64,000 bases of DNA from Bretschneidera sinensis (lineage: Eukaryota > Streptophyta > Magnoliopsida > Brassicales > Akaniaceae). The stretch covers positions 22,165,501-22,229,500 of the forward strand of contig CM043705.1 of assembly GCA_023935145.1 (NCBI GenBank), given 5' to 3'. Shown here piece by piece: positions 44,437-56,232 of this stretch; positions within the stretch are counted from its first letter, which is position 1; each line of letters opens with the position of its first letter. The translations under genes were made by a program, and so were the position numbers. The notes under the pieces are model-generated. The model was not told the DNA's origin and made no database searches. It worked only from the letters and a program-made list of their open reading frames with translations.

Positions 44437-45645
44437 GGAGATTCGACAGAGCGTTGATGAGGCTCGGATTTCCTGGAGAAATTTGCCGAGCATGAGCAGA
44501 GCAGCTCATACGCTCGGACTTATTTGGAGATTCGACCGAGCGTTGACAAGGCTCGGATTTCCTGAAGAAATTTGTCGAGCGTGAGTAGAGCAGCTCATAC
44601 GCTTGGACTTATTTGGAGATTCGACTGAGCATTGACGAGGCTCGGATTTCCTGGAGAAATTTACCGAGCATGAGCAGAGCAGCTCATACGCTCGGACTTA
44701 TTTGGAGATTCGATCGAGTGTTGACGAGGCTCGGATTTCTTGGAGAAATTTGCCGAGCGTGAGCAGAGCAGCTCATACGCTCGGACTTATTTGGAGATTC
44801 GACCGAGTGTTGACGAGGCTCGGATTTCCTGGAGAAATTTGCCAAGCCTGAGCAGAGCAGCTCATACGCTCCGACTTATTTGGAGATTCGACCGAGCGTT
44901 GACGAGGCTCGGATTTTCTGGAGAAATTTACCGAGCGTGAGCAGAGCAGCTCATACACTCTGACTTATTTAGAGATTCGACCGAGCGTTGACGAGGCTCA
45001 GATTTCCTGGAGAAATTTGCCGAGCGTGATCAGAGCAGCTCATACGCTCGGACTTATTGGGAGATTTGACCGAGAGTTGACGAGGCTTGGATTTCCTAGA
45101 GAAATTTGTCGAGCGTGAGCAGAGCAGCTCATACACTCGGACTTATTTGGAGATTTGACCGAGCATTGACGAGGCTCGGATTTCCTGGAGAAATTTACCG
45201 AGCGTGAGCAGAGCAGCTCATACGCTCGGACTTATTTGGAGATTTGACCGAGCGTTGACGAGGTTTAGATTTCCTGGAGAAATTTACCGTGCGTGAGCAG
45301 AGCAGCTCATACGCTTGGAATTATTTGGAGATTCGACCGAGCGTTGACGTGGCTCGGATTTTCTGGAGAAATTTTTCGAGCGTGAGCAGAACAGCTTATA
45401 CGCTCAGACTTATTTGGAGATTCGATCGAGCATTGACGGGGCTCGGATTTCCTAGAGAAATTTACCGAGCGTGAGCAGAGCAGCTCATACGCTCGGACTT
45501 ATTTGGAGATTCGACCAAGTGTTGACGAGGCTCGGATTTCCTAGAGAAATTTATCGAGCGTGAGCAGAGCAGCTCATACACTCGGACTTATTTGGAGATT
45601 CGATCGAGCGTTGACAGGGCTCGGATTTCCTAGAGAAATTTGCCC
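44437..45645. repeat. 89-bp tandem array, 13 full units plus a partial
   Basis: Units start at 44437 and every 89 bp to 45594 without a single indel; only substitutions vary. Each unit contains CGCTCGG...CCGAGCG and GCTCGGATTTC...GAAATTTGCCGAGC inverted pairs, so two hairpins are possible per unit. 89 is not a multiple of 3, so the short open frames inside are not genes. It lies in the non-coding 3' part of the element, where Tat elements often carry tandem repeats. Confidence 0.95.
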
Positions 45646-46120
45646 ATTTTAGGTCTGTTAGATGGTCGTGACCTTCTTCTCCGCGCGTGGGCTTTTTAGC
45701 CCATTTTAGGTCCATTAGGTAGTTACGACGAATGACGACGCTTGATAAGAAATGAGGGCGAGTCAGTTTTAGTAGAGGTCGCGCTCTAGCGACAGCTGGC
45801 ACCTAGGTCACTGGAAACGGTGCCTGGAGAACTTGAAACGGCCAATAGGAAATAGCAAAAGGCGTGTCCGTTTGTCTGACACGTGATTTGACATTCCTTG
45901 TTTTTGCTGCCATAACCCCTATAGAAAGGGGGTACCCCCTTTCTTCAGTTTTCACTTTGCATTCTTGAGAGATTTTGAGGGTTTTGGTTCATCTAGAGAG
46001 TCTGAGAGCGCTCGGCATTGCTTAGGAGTTTTTTCACAGAAGCTTTTCTGCCTTCCTTGGTGAGTAATTTCTGTTAGCAGTGAGTCTAGCGGAGCCCTAT
46101 CCAGGGAGCTGGGGGAAGCA
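45646..46120 (+). promoter_or_regulatory. Upstream region of the antisense gene of element 2
   Basis: 475 bp between the 89-bp array and the antisense ATG. Two direct CCCATTTTAGGT copies occur at about 45643 and 45701. An AT/TA-containing CCCTATAGAAAGG at about 45916 could act as a core promoter. No reading frame is supported. Confidence 0.35.
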
Positions 46121-47937
46121 ATGAGTGTTTCTTCTAGCGAAGGGGTTACTTCTCGTGAAGTGGCTTCTGGGGGTAGAGGCCGGGCCCTAGTTCCATATGC
46201 GAGGGAAAGAGGGGAGGGCCAAGGGTCCGAATCATCAGGGGGAGATGAGGACCGAGCGCTCATCTATCAGAGACGAGGCCCGGGACACAGAGAGAGAGGA
46301 ATGGGTGTTCGAAGAGAACACCATTCCTAGCACTATGGCGGAATCCAACCTTTTAAGGATTCGGGTTAAATACAAGATCCCCATGGATTTTAATATGAGG
46401 GTCCCCGAGGGTGGGGAGAGGGCTTGCTATGTCCTGCCCAGCCGGCAACCGTATGAGTTGTGCCTCTACGAACATCAACTTAAGGCGAGGCTCAGGCTCC
46501 CTCTCTTCCCGTTCTTCTGCTCAATACTTAGATATTTTGGTATTGCGTTAAGCCAGCTGGTGCTCAATTCAGTTCAGCTGATTCTGGCATTCATTGCTGT
46601 GTGCCAGGAGGTAGGGGGAGTGATGACCATTAACGTGTTCAAAGCCCATTTTCAGCTAGCCTGGTTAGGTCACTCGGGCTGGGTCATCGTCAGTTCGAGG
46701 TGGGGGAAGAGCGTTCTAAAGGAGAAGCCTTCCTTCATTAAGGGATGGAAGGGGGGCTTCTTCTTTGTCCAGTCTGCTGAAAGTTTTGACGTCCCTCTCA
46801 CTTGGGGCCTGGAGCTTGTTGGTAAATGCAAAAGGACACACCTCTCCCCGCGTGAGGAGGAAACACTGAGGGCAATGCTGGCTGCACCCTTGGAGATCGA
46901 TGTTCTTGGAGATAATTAGGAACTCCACAGGCGCGGCCTGTGTCCTCTCCGCCTTCCCTCGAGCCTCTTTCATGGTAGTCGCTAGCTTGTCGACTTCTAG
47001 GAATTTTCACTTACTTTTTCCCAAGTTTTTAATGCTTTTCTTTTTGTGCAGACATGGAGATGGCTCGTGAGAAGAAGAGGGTAGCCGAAGCTAGCGGCTC
47101 TGGGCAGAAGAAGAGGGCCAAGGTTCCGATCGTGGCCCCGATCTCGGTTGATAGCCCTCCAAGGCCTCTGGTGGCCCCTACTCCTTCAAGGGCTCCCTTA
47201 CCTCGAGAAGGATCTGAGATGGCCCATTTTTTCACCCCTCGGTGGGCTCTGAGGCTGGATGACTCGGTGTTTGCCAGCACCAAGGTCGCTCGAGAGCACC
47301 TTGTGCTAGGGATCCCCCCCGTGATAGGGCAGAAATTTCGTCGAAGCCTTTTGAGTTGCTCTGCTCGGCGTTGGAGGTTGCTTCTTCTCAGGCCAGGGTT
47401 TTTCATCGGATGCTTTCCCGGCGTGCCCTAGAGATGGCAGACCGCTTGGCCAAGACCGAGCTTAAGCTGAGGGAGTCTGAGGACATTGCCCATGACCTGA
47501 CCATTTCCCTCGAGACATCGGAGAGGGAGAGGGCAGAGGTAATTTTTGACAGGGACCATCACCGTCGAACAGCAGATGTCCTGAGGGAGGAGTTAGAGAA
47601 AGTTCGGCGTCGCTCTACGGAGAGGGAGGCCTCTTTGACGAAAGAAGGGGTAGTTCAGTACCTTGAAGGTTTCGATGAAGCTAAGAGAAGGGTTACGTTT
47701 CTTTTCTCGGGGTTGGATTTCTCAGGCCTTGATCTGGCGACCAACTTCGAGGGCTCTGGTGCAGATTCTTCAAGAGGAGGAGAGGGTGCAGCTGTTCAGG
47801 CTGGGGGTCTAGAGGGCCTAGGTGAAGCCCTACCTGCCCAAAGTGGTGATGCTGGGGAGGTGCGAGCTGGAAGAGAGAGCGAAGTTCAGTCCTTGGGTGA
47901 CTGTGAGGCTCTTGAGGCCTTGATTGCTCCAAAATAG
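46121..47937 (+). pseudogene. Antisense gene of Tat-like element 2 (gypsy-type transposon domain), lightly broken
   Basis: ATG at 46121 (MSVSSSEGVTSREV) opens a Ser/Glu-rich leader; the frame changes near 46245. The conserved domain is in 46330-46916 (LLRIRVKYKIPMDFNMRVP, YELCLYEHQLKARLRLPLFP, TINVFKAHFQLAWLGHSGW). A TAG at 46917-46919 stands where element 1 has Glu (DN-stop-EL against DNEEL). A 77-bp GT-AG intron fits 46975-47051. Exon 2 starts near ATG 47054 (MEMAREKKRVAEASGSGQKK), continues WALRLDDSVFASTKVAREHL, changes frame near 47330, and ends in a coiled-coil with VQYLEGFDEAKRRVTFLF. Its last 108 bp overlap the integrase tail on the other strand. It could be a nuclear protein of unknown role. 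Confidence 0.75.
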
Positions 47938-49220
47938 TCCCTTGTTTGTATCCAAGGCCAATAGTGCCTCCATTTTGTACACATCTTTTTCTATGAATGA
48001 AGTAAAGAAGTTTCGAAATTTCAAATTTTTATTGATTTTTGTGCTTTTACACTTTATTAATAAACGGAGGTTTTTCGCATTCCAGGTACGGGGAACGGGC
48101 TTCCCTTCCATGTCCTCAAGCTCATAGGTGCCTATCCTGCAGATTCTTCGAACCCTATAAGAGCTTTCCCAATTCGAGACCAGCTTTCTCGTGTGTCGAA
48201 GGTGTGAGACTTCACTCTTTCGAATGACGAGGTCATTAAGTTTGAAGTCTTTAGGCCGTATCCTGGAGTTATAATACAGAGCAGCCCTTTGCTGGTAGGT
48301 TGCAAGGTGAATTTGAGCGTTGTCCCTGGCTCCTTCAACTAGGTCCAAGTTCATCTTTAACCCTTCTTCATTGTTGCTTAGCTCAAAGCACTGTACTCGG
48401 AGTTATGGGACCCCGATTTCGAGAAGAATGACGGCCTCTGACCCGTACGCCATGAAGAAGGGGGTTTCGCCTGTTGGTGTTCGGGTCCTTGTTCGATAAG
48501 CCCAAAGGATGTGGTGAAGCTGTTCTACCCACCGGTTATCTGCCTCATTGAGTCTTATTATGATTCCTTGGAGGAGCATCCTGTTGGTTACTTCAGCCTG
48601 GCCATTGGCTTGTGGGTACCCCACAGAGGAGAACCGATGGTCGATGTGGAGGTCGTCACAGAATGTCTTGAATCGAGAGCTGTCGAACTGCTTTCCATTG
48701 TCGGTGATCAGCACGCGAGGGATCCCGAATCGACATACTATTGACTTCCAGACAAAATTCCGGGTTTGGTGATCCGTGATACTTGCCAATGGCTCAGCTT
48801 CGACCCATTTGGTGAAGTAGTCAATGGCCACAATAAGGTGCTTCTTCTGCCCAACGGCCGTTGGGAATGGGCCTAGGAGATCCATCCCCCACATGGCGAC
48901 GGGAAGGGGACTAGTGATGGAGACGAGGGGGTTAGTAGGCCAATGTGATATCGGAGACCACCGTTGACAATTTTCACATTTCTTGACCAAATCTGCTGCA
49001 TCATCCTTAACCGTGGGCCAATAGAACCCTTGGCGGAGGACTTTGAAGGCTAAGGCTCGAGCTCCCAGGTGGTTTCCGCATATCCCTTCGTGGACCTCCT
49101 AGAGAGCATAGTCGGCCTCTCTGGGTCCGAGGCATCGTAGGTACGGTGTAGTTAGACCCCTTTTGTATAATTGCCATTCCATAAGGGTGTAACGCGAGAC
49201 ACAGGAGATCAATTTCCTGG
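47830..49220 (-). pseudogene. Tat-like integrase of element 2, one copy only
   Basis: The zinc-binding His/Cys region lies at about 49110-48960 (GICGNHLGARALAFKV, KKCENCQRW); a stop is seen near 49100. The core is open at 48403-48990: first Asp in WGMDLLGPF, second in LITDNGKQFD, Glu in NGQAEVTNR. A TAA at 48403-48405 separates it from the C-terminal segment (MNLDLVEGARDNAQIHLATY, GTYELEDMEGKPVPRTW) at 47830-48354, which stays in frame. No chromodomain is visible. The last part runs antisense into the 3' end of the plus-strand gene. Unlike gag, RT and RNase H it was not triplicated. Confidence 0.85.
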
Positions 49221-49221
49221 C

Positions 49222-50330
49222 TTAGTCCATGGGTTCTGGTACAGTGCCGTCTTTCAGATACTTGAGGATCGGGTCCATCCACGAGGGTCCCTTTTCTATT
49301 GGCAAGACCGAGGCTTCATCTATACTTAAGGCAGGGAGAATTTCCTGATAGATAGCCCGACTAGGTACCAGTTGTTGGGAAGAGGCCAAATTTGCAAGGG
49401 TATTTGCCTTAGAGTTTTCAGTTCGGGGAATCCGGGTTATCCGGAATGTTTTGAATATGGTAGCTGACTCTTTCACTTTTCGGAGATATTAGGAGAGCTT
49501 CTCGCCCCTGGTCTGGAATTCTCCCTACACCTGACTCACCGCCAACTGAGAATCACTGAATACCTCCAGTACTTCTATGGCTAGTGCCCTACTAACCTTA
49601 GTCCGACCAAAAGGGCTTCATACTCTACTTCGTTATTGGAGGCCTTGAATCTGAACCTCAACGTATATTCAATGGTGAAGCCTTCAGGGCTGAAGAGGAT
49701 TAGTCCTGCCCCGCTCCCTTGTGAATTTGAGGATCCATCCACATGAAGGCTCAATCTCAAAGGGGGACCGCTATTTAGGGGTGCTTCAGGTTTGTCCAGA
49801 ATTATGGGCAAAGTCGTTTCTACGATGAAGTCGGCCAGGGCCTGGGCCTTGATAGATTGCCTGGGTCAGTAGCGGATATCGAACTCCCCTAGCTCGACTT
49901 CCCATTTTACCGTTCTCCCTGAAGCACTCGGATTGTGAAAGACTTGCCTCAAGGGTTTGTCCGTCAAAAGAAGAATAATGTGTGCTTGAAAGTAAGGCTG
50001 GAGCTTTCGGGCGGCTATTATCAGAGCGTAGGCCATTTTTTCAATAGGAAGGTACCTCGTCTCAGCCTCATGGAGAATTCAACTGACGTAGTAGATGGGT
50101 TTTTGGATACTCGTCTCTTCTCGTACCAGAACAGAGGCCACAGTGCTTGGTCCAGCGGATAGGTAAAAGAAGAGTTCTTCGTCCGGGAGTGGCTTGGTCA
50201 AAAGGGGCGACAAACTTAGGTACTTCTTTAAGTCTTCAAACGCCTCTTGGCAGCTCTCGGACCAGGCGAAGTCTTTCACCTTTTTGATAGCTTGAAAGAA
50301 AGAGAGGCACATTTCTGCCAATTTAGACAT
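49222..50330 (-). pseudogene. RT connection and RNase H, unit 1
   Basis: Pieces 50079-50330 (FQAIKKVKDFAWSESCQEAF, VASVLVREETSIQKP), 49581-49811 (SLHVDGSSNSQGSGAGLILF, RFKASNNEVEYEALL) and 49222-49476 (FRITRIPRTENSKANTLANL) are collinear with the longer open frames in units 2 and 3. The YGSDSQ-type middle segment is broken. Here the residue after SESC is Gln, where units 2 and 3 share a stop. Confidence 0.85.
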
Positions 50331-50377
50331 GAAACGGCTCAGGGCTGCGACTCGTCCAGTGAGTCGTTGGACTTCTT

Positions 50378-51934
50378 TTACTGACTTGGGGGGGCCATAT
50401 TGAGGATAGCCTCTATCTTCTCTGTGTTGACCTTTATCCCTCTCTGAGTGACCATGAATCCCAAGAACTTGCCCCCGGTTACCCTAAAAGCACACTTGGA
50501 CGGATTCAAACTCATATTATGCTTGTACAGGACTCCAAAGGCCTCTTCCAGATCGGAATGAGGGTTTCGTGCCTTGGGGCTTTTGACCAGCATGTCGTCC
50601 ACATAGACTTCCATATTCTTCCCGATCTGTCTTTTGAATATTTTGTTCACTAACCTCTGGTAGGTTGCCCCAGCATTCTTCAGCCCGAAAGGCATTACCT
50701 TGTAGCAGTATCACCCTCGCTCGGTGATGAAAGTAGTCTTTTCTTGATCAGACTCATGCATGAAGATCTGATTGTAACCAGAGTAGGCGTCCATGAAAGA
50801 GAGGAGTTCATGCCCAGAGGTGGTATCCACCATTTGATCGATCCGGGGGAGAGTAAAGCTATCCTTGGGGCAAGCTTTGTTTAAGTTGGTGAAATCAATG
50901 CAGATATGCCACTTTCCGTTAGCTTTCTTGACCATTACCACATTAGATACCCACTCGGGGTACCTTGCTTCTTTAATGAAACCAGCTTCCAGCAGCTTAT
51001 CTACCTTAGTGTTGATGGCGACCTGACGCTCGGGAGCAAATGACCTCTTCTTCTGAATAACTGGCTTGTATTCAGGGTCTACGTTCAGGCGGTGCTCAAT
51101 GGTTTTAGGGTTGACCCTTGGCATGTTTGATGCTGACCAGGCGAACAGATCTTGGTTCCTTTGGAGGAGGCGAAGGAGTTCTTCTCTGGCCTCCTTTGAG
51201 AGGTTTGCTCCTATGAGTATGGTTCGGGCGGGGTCTTCTTCTAGGAGCATAGTGGTTAGTTCCTCCGCGGGTCGACCTCTGAGTGTCTTCATCTCGTCCC
51301 GCAGATCCTCCACTTCAAGTGGTAGGGCCTTAATTTTTTTCCTTTCTCTGATAGCGCTAAGGTAGCAGGATCGAGAGACTCTCTGATCCCCCTTTATCAC
51401 CCCTACACTTTTGCTAGCGGGGAACTTGACCTTCAAGTGATAGGTGGAGACGATGACTTTTAGTTTGTTGAGGGTGGGCCGTCCGATTATCATGTTGTAG
51501 GAGGAGGGTTATTTTACCACAAGGAACGTGGCCCGTATAGTAGCTGTTCTTGGCACTATCCCGGCGGTTACCGAGAGGACTATGCTTACTTCTGGGAAGA
51601 TTGAGGATCCCCCGAAGCCGTAGAGGGGGGCAAGGGTAAGCTCCAGATGTCCCTCATTCAGTTCTATGTGTTGGTAGGCATCATGAAACAGTATGTCAGC
51701 GGAGCTCTTATTATCGATCAGGACCCGCCGTATCTCGCAGTTGGCCACTAAGAGTGAGACTACTACAGCGTTATCATGAGGAGTCTGCACGTCCTCTAGG
51801 TCGTCTTCCGTGAAGGAGATCACCGGCTCCGTTTTCTTTTTCTTGTGGGGATCGCTGACTGAGGCCACGGCCCTGGCATACACTTTGCCGCTCTGCCCCA
51901 AATTACCCCCTGCGGCCGGCCCTCCGTAAATCAT
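50378..51934 (-). pseudogene. Protease and reverse transcriptase, unit 1
   Basis: Collinear with the intact 518-codon frame of unit 3 but with two nonsense codons: TAA near 51506-51508 and TGA near 50708-50710. The protease active site reads LIDNKSSADIL, with Lys where units 2 and 3 have Gly, so it is probably inactive. RT motifs FMDAYSGYNQIFMHES and YVDDMLVKS remain. Confidence 0.9.
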
Positions 51935-53405
51935 TTTGATGATTTGGGTGGTCGCGGCTACTTCTGGCTTCTTCTAGCGAGGCCTCTCCTGCTCTGCCCT
52001 GGCGTCTCTTCGAGGATTCAGCCTTTCTTGCCAGGGCTGGTAAGAGCGTTTGTCATCTCTCCTTGGTGGTATGGGGGTTTCACGACTTCAAGGCCCAGTG
52101 AACTTCTTCAGGTGCCCTCGGTTAATGAGATTCTCAATCTATTCCTTCAAGTCGTGGCACTCTTCTGTATCATGGCCACGGCTTTGGTGGAACCGACACC
52201 ACTTCTTGGGGTCTCCTCCAAGGGGCTTCTTGGGTGGCCACTGTAGGACAGACTTGTTTTGAAGCTGCATGAGGACGTCAGTCCTAGTAGTGTTGAGGGG
52301 AGTGAAGTTCTCGACTCGAGGGTGGGGCCTATACCTGTCCTCTTGGTGAGGCTTTTTGGCTACTCCTTTCTGGGGGGCAAGGTCTTTCTTTTTTCTTCCG
52401 GTTTCTCCATCCCTTTCTCTTCTGAAGGCTTGATCGTCCTTCGCCAGCATGCACTTTTTTTCCCGGGCCAGGATTTCGTTCATGTCTTGGGGTGGGCACC
52501 GAGTTAGCTTGGAGCTAAAGATTCCTGACCTCAATCCGTTTTTGAAGGCCATCACCTGGACGTTGGGATCAAGATCTGGAATTTCCCAAGCTGCTGTGTT
52601 GAACCGAGAGATGTAAGCCCGAAGTCTTTCTCTTTTATGCTGGATAATGTTGAAGAGGCTTTTCGAGGTTTTCTTGGGCCCCTTGCTGCTGAGGAAGTGA
52701 TAGGAGAAAGCATGACTGAGCTCTTTGAAACTACCAATGGTTCCCGGCTTCAAGTGTGAGTACCAAGTGCCCGCCGCCTTTTCAAGAGTCAGGGGGAAGG
52801 CGCGGCATATGATCTGGTCTAAGTGCCGGTGCAGCACCATTGTCGTCTTATAATGCTAGAGGTGGTCCATCGGATCCGTGGTTCCGTCATACATTCTGAC
52901 CTGGGGCATCCTAAAGTTTGGCGGGAGAGGGGTTTCTAGGACGCCTTCCGTGAAAGGGGGGTCCTGGACGCAGAGTTCGTCCATAATACTGAGGCTCTTG
53001 TACCATAGAGCCGAGTCTATTCTTTCCTGCATTTTCTCAAATCGACTGTCAAGGCTGGGGTTGCCCTTTGAAATGGAACTTTCTTTGGACTGGCTATGTC
53101 GTGGTGAGGGCTCAGCGCGGGGCTGGTTATGTGTCGGGTCATTCCTGGCTGATGACTCGACATCTCCCGGAGCTTGGTGGGGAGGGTATGAAGGCTGCTG
53201 GTCCCCTTCCCGGACATGAGCCGCCAGATTGGTTATCATTCTGGACAGTTCAAGGAACTGAGCTTGGGTCGCTGGGGCTTGAAGGTGCGCAGGGGCTCCC
53301 TCGTCGTCTTGGGAGTCGGTTTAAAAAAGGTGGGGACGCTGCTCTCTAGCGGGGGTGGCATGCTCTGGGATTGTTGGGAATCCGGGTCTGGATCGGTGAC
53401 CATAA
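51935..53405 (-). pseudogene. Gag, unit 1, N-terminus replaced at the block junction
   Basis: Gag domain in 52139-52840 (FPLTLEKAAGTWYSHLKPG, GPKKTSKSLFNIIQHKRERL) and a Cys/His segment near the end (WCRFHQSRGHDTEECHDL). A TAG directly after MDHL (52853-52855) is shared with both other units. Another stop lies near 53321, where LF is followed by TAA. The first 25 or so codons are absent because the block begins inside gag. Confidence 0.85.
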
Positions 53406-53515
53406 AGATAGGTCTCTCTGGGTCCGAGGCATCGTAGGTACGGTGTAGTTAGACCCCTTTTGTATAATTGCCCTTCCATAAGGGTGTAACGCGAGGCACG
53501 GGAGATCAATTTCTT

Positions 53516-54640
53516 GGCTTAGTCCTTGGGTTCCGGTACAGTGCCGTCTTTCATATACTTGAGGATCGGGTCCATCCACGAGGGTCCCTCTTCTACTGGC
53601 AGGACCGGGGCTTCATCTATACTTGGGGCAGGGAGAATTTCCTGATAGATAGCCCGACTAGGTACCAGTTGTTAGGAGGAGGACAAATTTGCAAGGGCAT
53701 TTGCCTTAGAGTTTTCAGTTCGGGGAATCCGGGTCATCCAGAATGTTTTGAATATGGTAGCTGACTCCTTCACTTTTCGGAGATATTGGGAGAGCTTCTC
53801 GCCCCTGGCCTCGAATTCTCCCTGCACCTGACTCACCACCAACTGAGTATCGCTGAATACCTCCAGTGCTTCTACGGCCAGTGCCCTAGCTAACCTTAGT
53901 CCGGCCAGAAGGGCTTCATACTCTGCTTCGTTATTGGAGGCCTTGAATCTGAACCTCAACGTATATTCAATGGTGAAGCCTTCAGGGCTGCAAAGGATTA
54001 GTCCTGCCCCGCTCCCCTGTGAATTTGAGGATCCATCCACATGAAGACTCCATCCCAAAGGGGGACCGCTATTTAGGGGTGCTTCAGGTTCGTCCAGAAT
54101 TATGGGCAAAATCGTTTCTACGATGAAGTCGGCCAGGGCCTGGGCCTTGATAGATTGCCTGGGTCAGTAGCGGATATCGAACTCCCCTAGCTCGACTACC
54201 CATTTTACCATTCTCCCTGAAGCACTCGGATTGTGAAAGACTTGCCTCAAAGGTTTGTCCGTCAAAAAGAGGATAATGTGTGCTTGAAAGTAAGGCCGGA
54301 GCTTTCGGCCGGCTATTATCAGAGCGTAGGCCATTTTTTAAATGGGAGGGTACCTCGTTTCAGCCTCATGGAGAATTCGGCTGACGTAGTAGATAGGTTT
54401 TTGGATACCCGCCTCTTCTCGTACCAGAACAGAGGCCACAGTGCTTGGTCCAGCGGATAGGTAAAAGAAGAGTTCTTCGTCCAGGAGTGGCTTGGTCAAA
54501 AGGGGCGACGAACTTAGGTACTTCTTCAAGTCTTCAAACGCCTCTTAGCAGCTCTCAGACCAGGCGGAGTCTTTCACCTTTTTGATAGCTTGAAAGAAAG
54601 AGAGAGACCTTTCTACCGATTTAGACATGAAACGGCTCAA
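53516..54640 (-). pseudogene. RT connection and RNase H, unit 2
   Basis: RNase H at 53672-54109 is open (GWSLHVDGSSNSQGSGAGL, FRFKASNNEAEYEALLAGLR, FSDTQLVVSQVQGEFEA). The second catalytic segment reads FSDTQ here and FSDSQ in unit 3. The connection at 54338-54529 ends upstream at a stop shared with unit 3 and absent from unit 1. A TAG near 53518 follows PKD, also present in the other units. Confidence 0.85.
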
Positions 54641-54675
54641 GACTGCGACTCGTCCAGTGAGTCACTGGACTTTTT

Positions 54676-56232
54676 TTACTGACTTGGGGGGGCCATGTTA
54701 AGGATAGCCTCTATCTTCTCCGTGTTGACCTCTATCACTCTCTGAGTGACTATAAATCCCAAGAACTTGCCCCCGGTTACCCCAAAAGCACACTTGGATG
54801 GATTCAACCTCATATTATGCTTGCACAGGACTCCGAAGGCCTCTTCCAGATCGGAATGATGGTTTTGTGCCTTGGGACTTTTGACCAGCATGTCGTCCAC
54901 ATAGATTTCCATATTCCTCCCGATCTTTCTTTTGAATATTTTGTTCACTAACCTCTGGTAGGTTGCCCCAGCATTCTTCAGCCCGAAAGGCATTACCTTG
55001 TAGCAGCATAACCCTCACTTGGTGATGAAAGCGGTCTTTTCTTGATCAGACTCATGCATGAAGATCTGATTGTAACCGGAGTAGCCGTCCATGAAAGAGA
55101 GGAGTTCATGCTCAGAGGTGGTATCCACCATTTGATCGATCCGGGGGAGAGGGAAGCTGTCCTTGGGGCAAGCTTTATTTAAGTTGGTGAAATCAATGCA
55201 GATATGCCACTTTCCGTTGGCTTTCTTGACCATTACCACATTAGATACCCACTCGGGGTACCTTGCTTCTTTAATGAAACCAGTTTCCAGCAGCTTGTCT
55301 ACCTCGGCGTTGATGGCCACATGACGCTCGGGAGCAAAGGATCTCTTTTTCTGAATAACTGGCTTGTATTCAGGGTCTACGTTCAGGCGGTGCTCAATGG
55401 TTTCAGGGTTGACCCCTGGCATGTCTGATGCTGACCAGGCGAACAGATCTTGGTTCCTTTGGAGGAGGCAAAGAAGTTCTTCTCTGGCCTCCTTTGAGAG
55501 GTTTGCTCCTATGTGTATGGTTCGGGCGGGGTCTTCTCCTAGGAGCATAGTGGTTAGTTCCTCCGCGGGTCGACCTCTGGGTGTCTTCATCTTGTCCCGC
55601 AGATCCTCCACTTCCAGTGGTAGGGCCTCGATTTTTTTCCTTTCTCTAATAGCGCAAAGGTAGCAGGATCGAGAGACTCTCTGATCCCCCTTTATCACCC
55701 CTACACTTTTGCTAGCGGGGAACTTGACCTTCAGGTGATAGGTAGAGACGACGACTTTTAGTTTGTTGAGGGTGGGCCATCCGATTATCATGTTGTAGGA
55801 GGAGGGTTGTTTTACCACTAGGAACGTGGCCCGTACAGTAGCTGTTCTTGGCACTATCCTGACGGTTATCGGGAGGACTATGCTTCCTTCTGGGTAGATT
55901 GAGGATCCCCTGAAGCTATAGAGGGGGACAGGAGTAGGCTCCAGATGTCTCTCATTCAGTTCTATGCGCTGGTAGGCATCATGAAATAGTATATCAGCGG
56001 AGCTCCCATTATCGATCAGGACCCGCCGTATCTCGCAGTTGGCCACTAAGAGTGAGACTACTACAGCTTTATCATGAGGAGTCTGCACGTCCTCTAGGTC
56101 GTCTTCCGTAAAGGAGATCACCGGCTCTGTTTTCTTTTTCTTGTGGGGATCGCTGACTGAGGCCACGGCCCTGGCATACACTTTGCCGCTCTGCCCCAAA
56201 TTACCCCCTGCGGCCGGCCCTCCGCAAATCAT
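54676..56232 (-). pseudogene. Protease and reverse transcriptase, unit 2
   Basis: Open at 55015-56232 (protease LIDNGSSADILFHDAY; RT NVVMVKKANGKWHICIDFTN), then one TGA at about 55015-55017 where unit 3 has Arg, then open again through IYVDDMLVKS to 54676. A single C-to-T change on the coding strand would explain it. Confidence 0.9.

Larger units (their letters stand above)
49114..53410 (-). repeat. Tandem block, unit 1 (gag-PR-RT-RH)
   Basis: 4297 bp, starting at CTCTGGGTCCGAGGC (49117) and ending at the gag-side junction before 53411. It is the unit closest to the integrase and the most diverged of the three by eye. Confidence 0.9.

Noticed and set aside
44740..45474. Short open frames of about 60 codons in the 89-bp array
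   Set aside because: The period is not a multiple of three and the frames arise by chance across units.
44437..45645. Regular short-spaced repeats resembling a CRISPR array
   Set aside because: The whole 89-bp unit is repeated, with no unique spacers, in a plant retrotransposon; it is a tandem satellite-like array.
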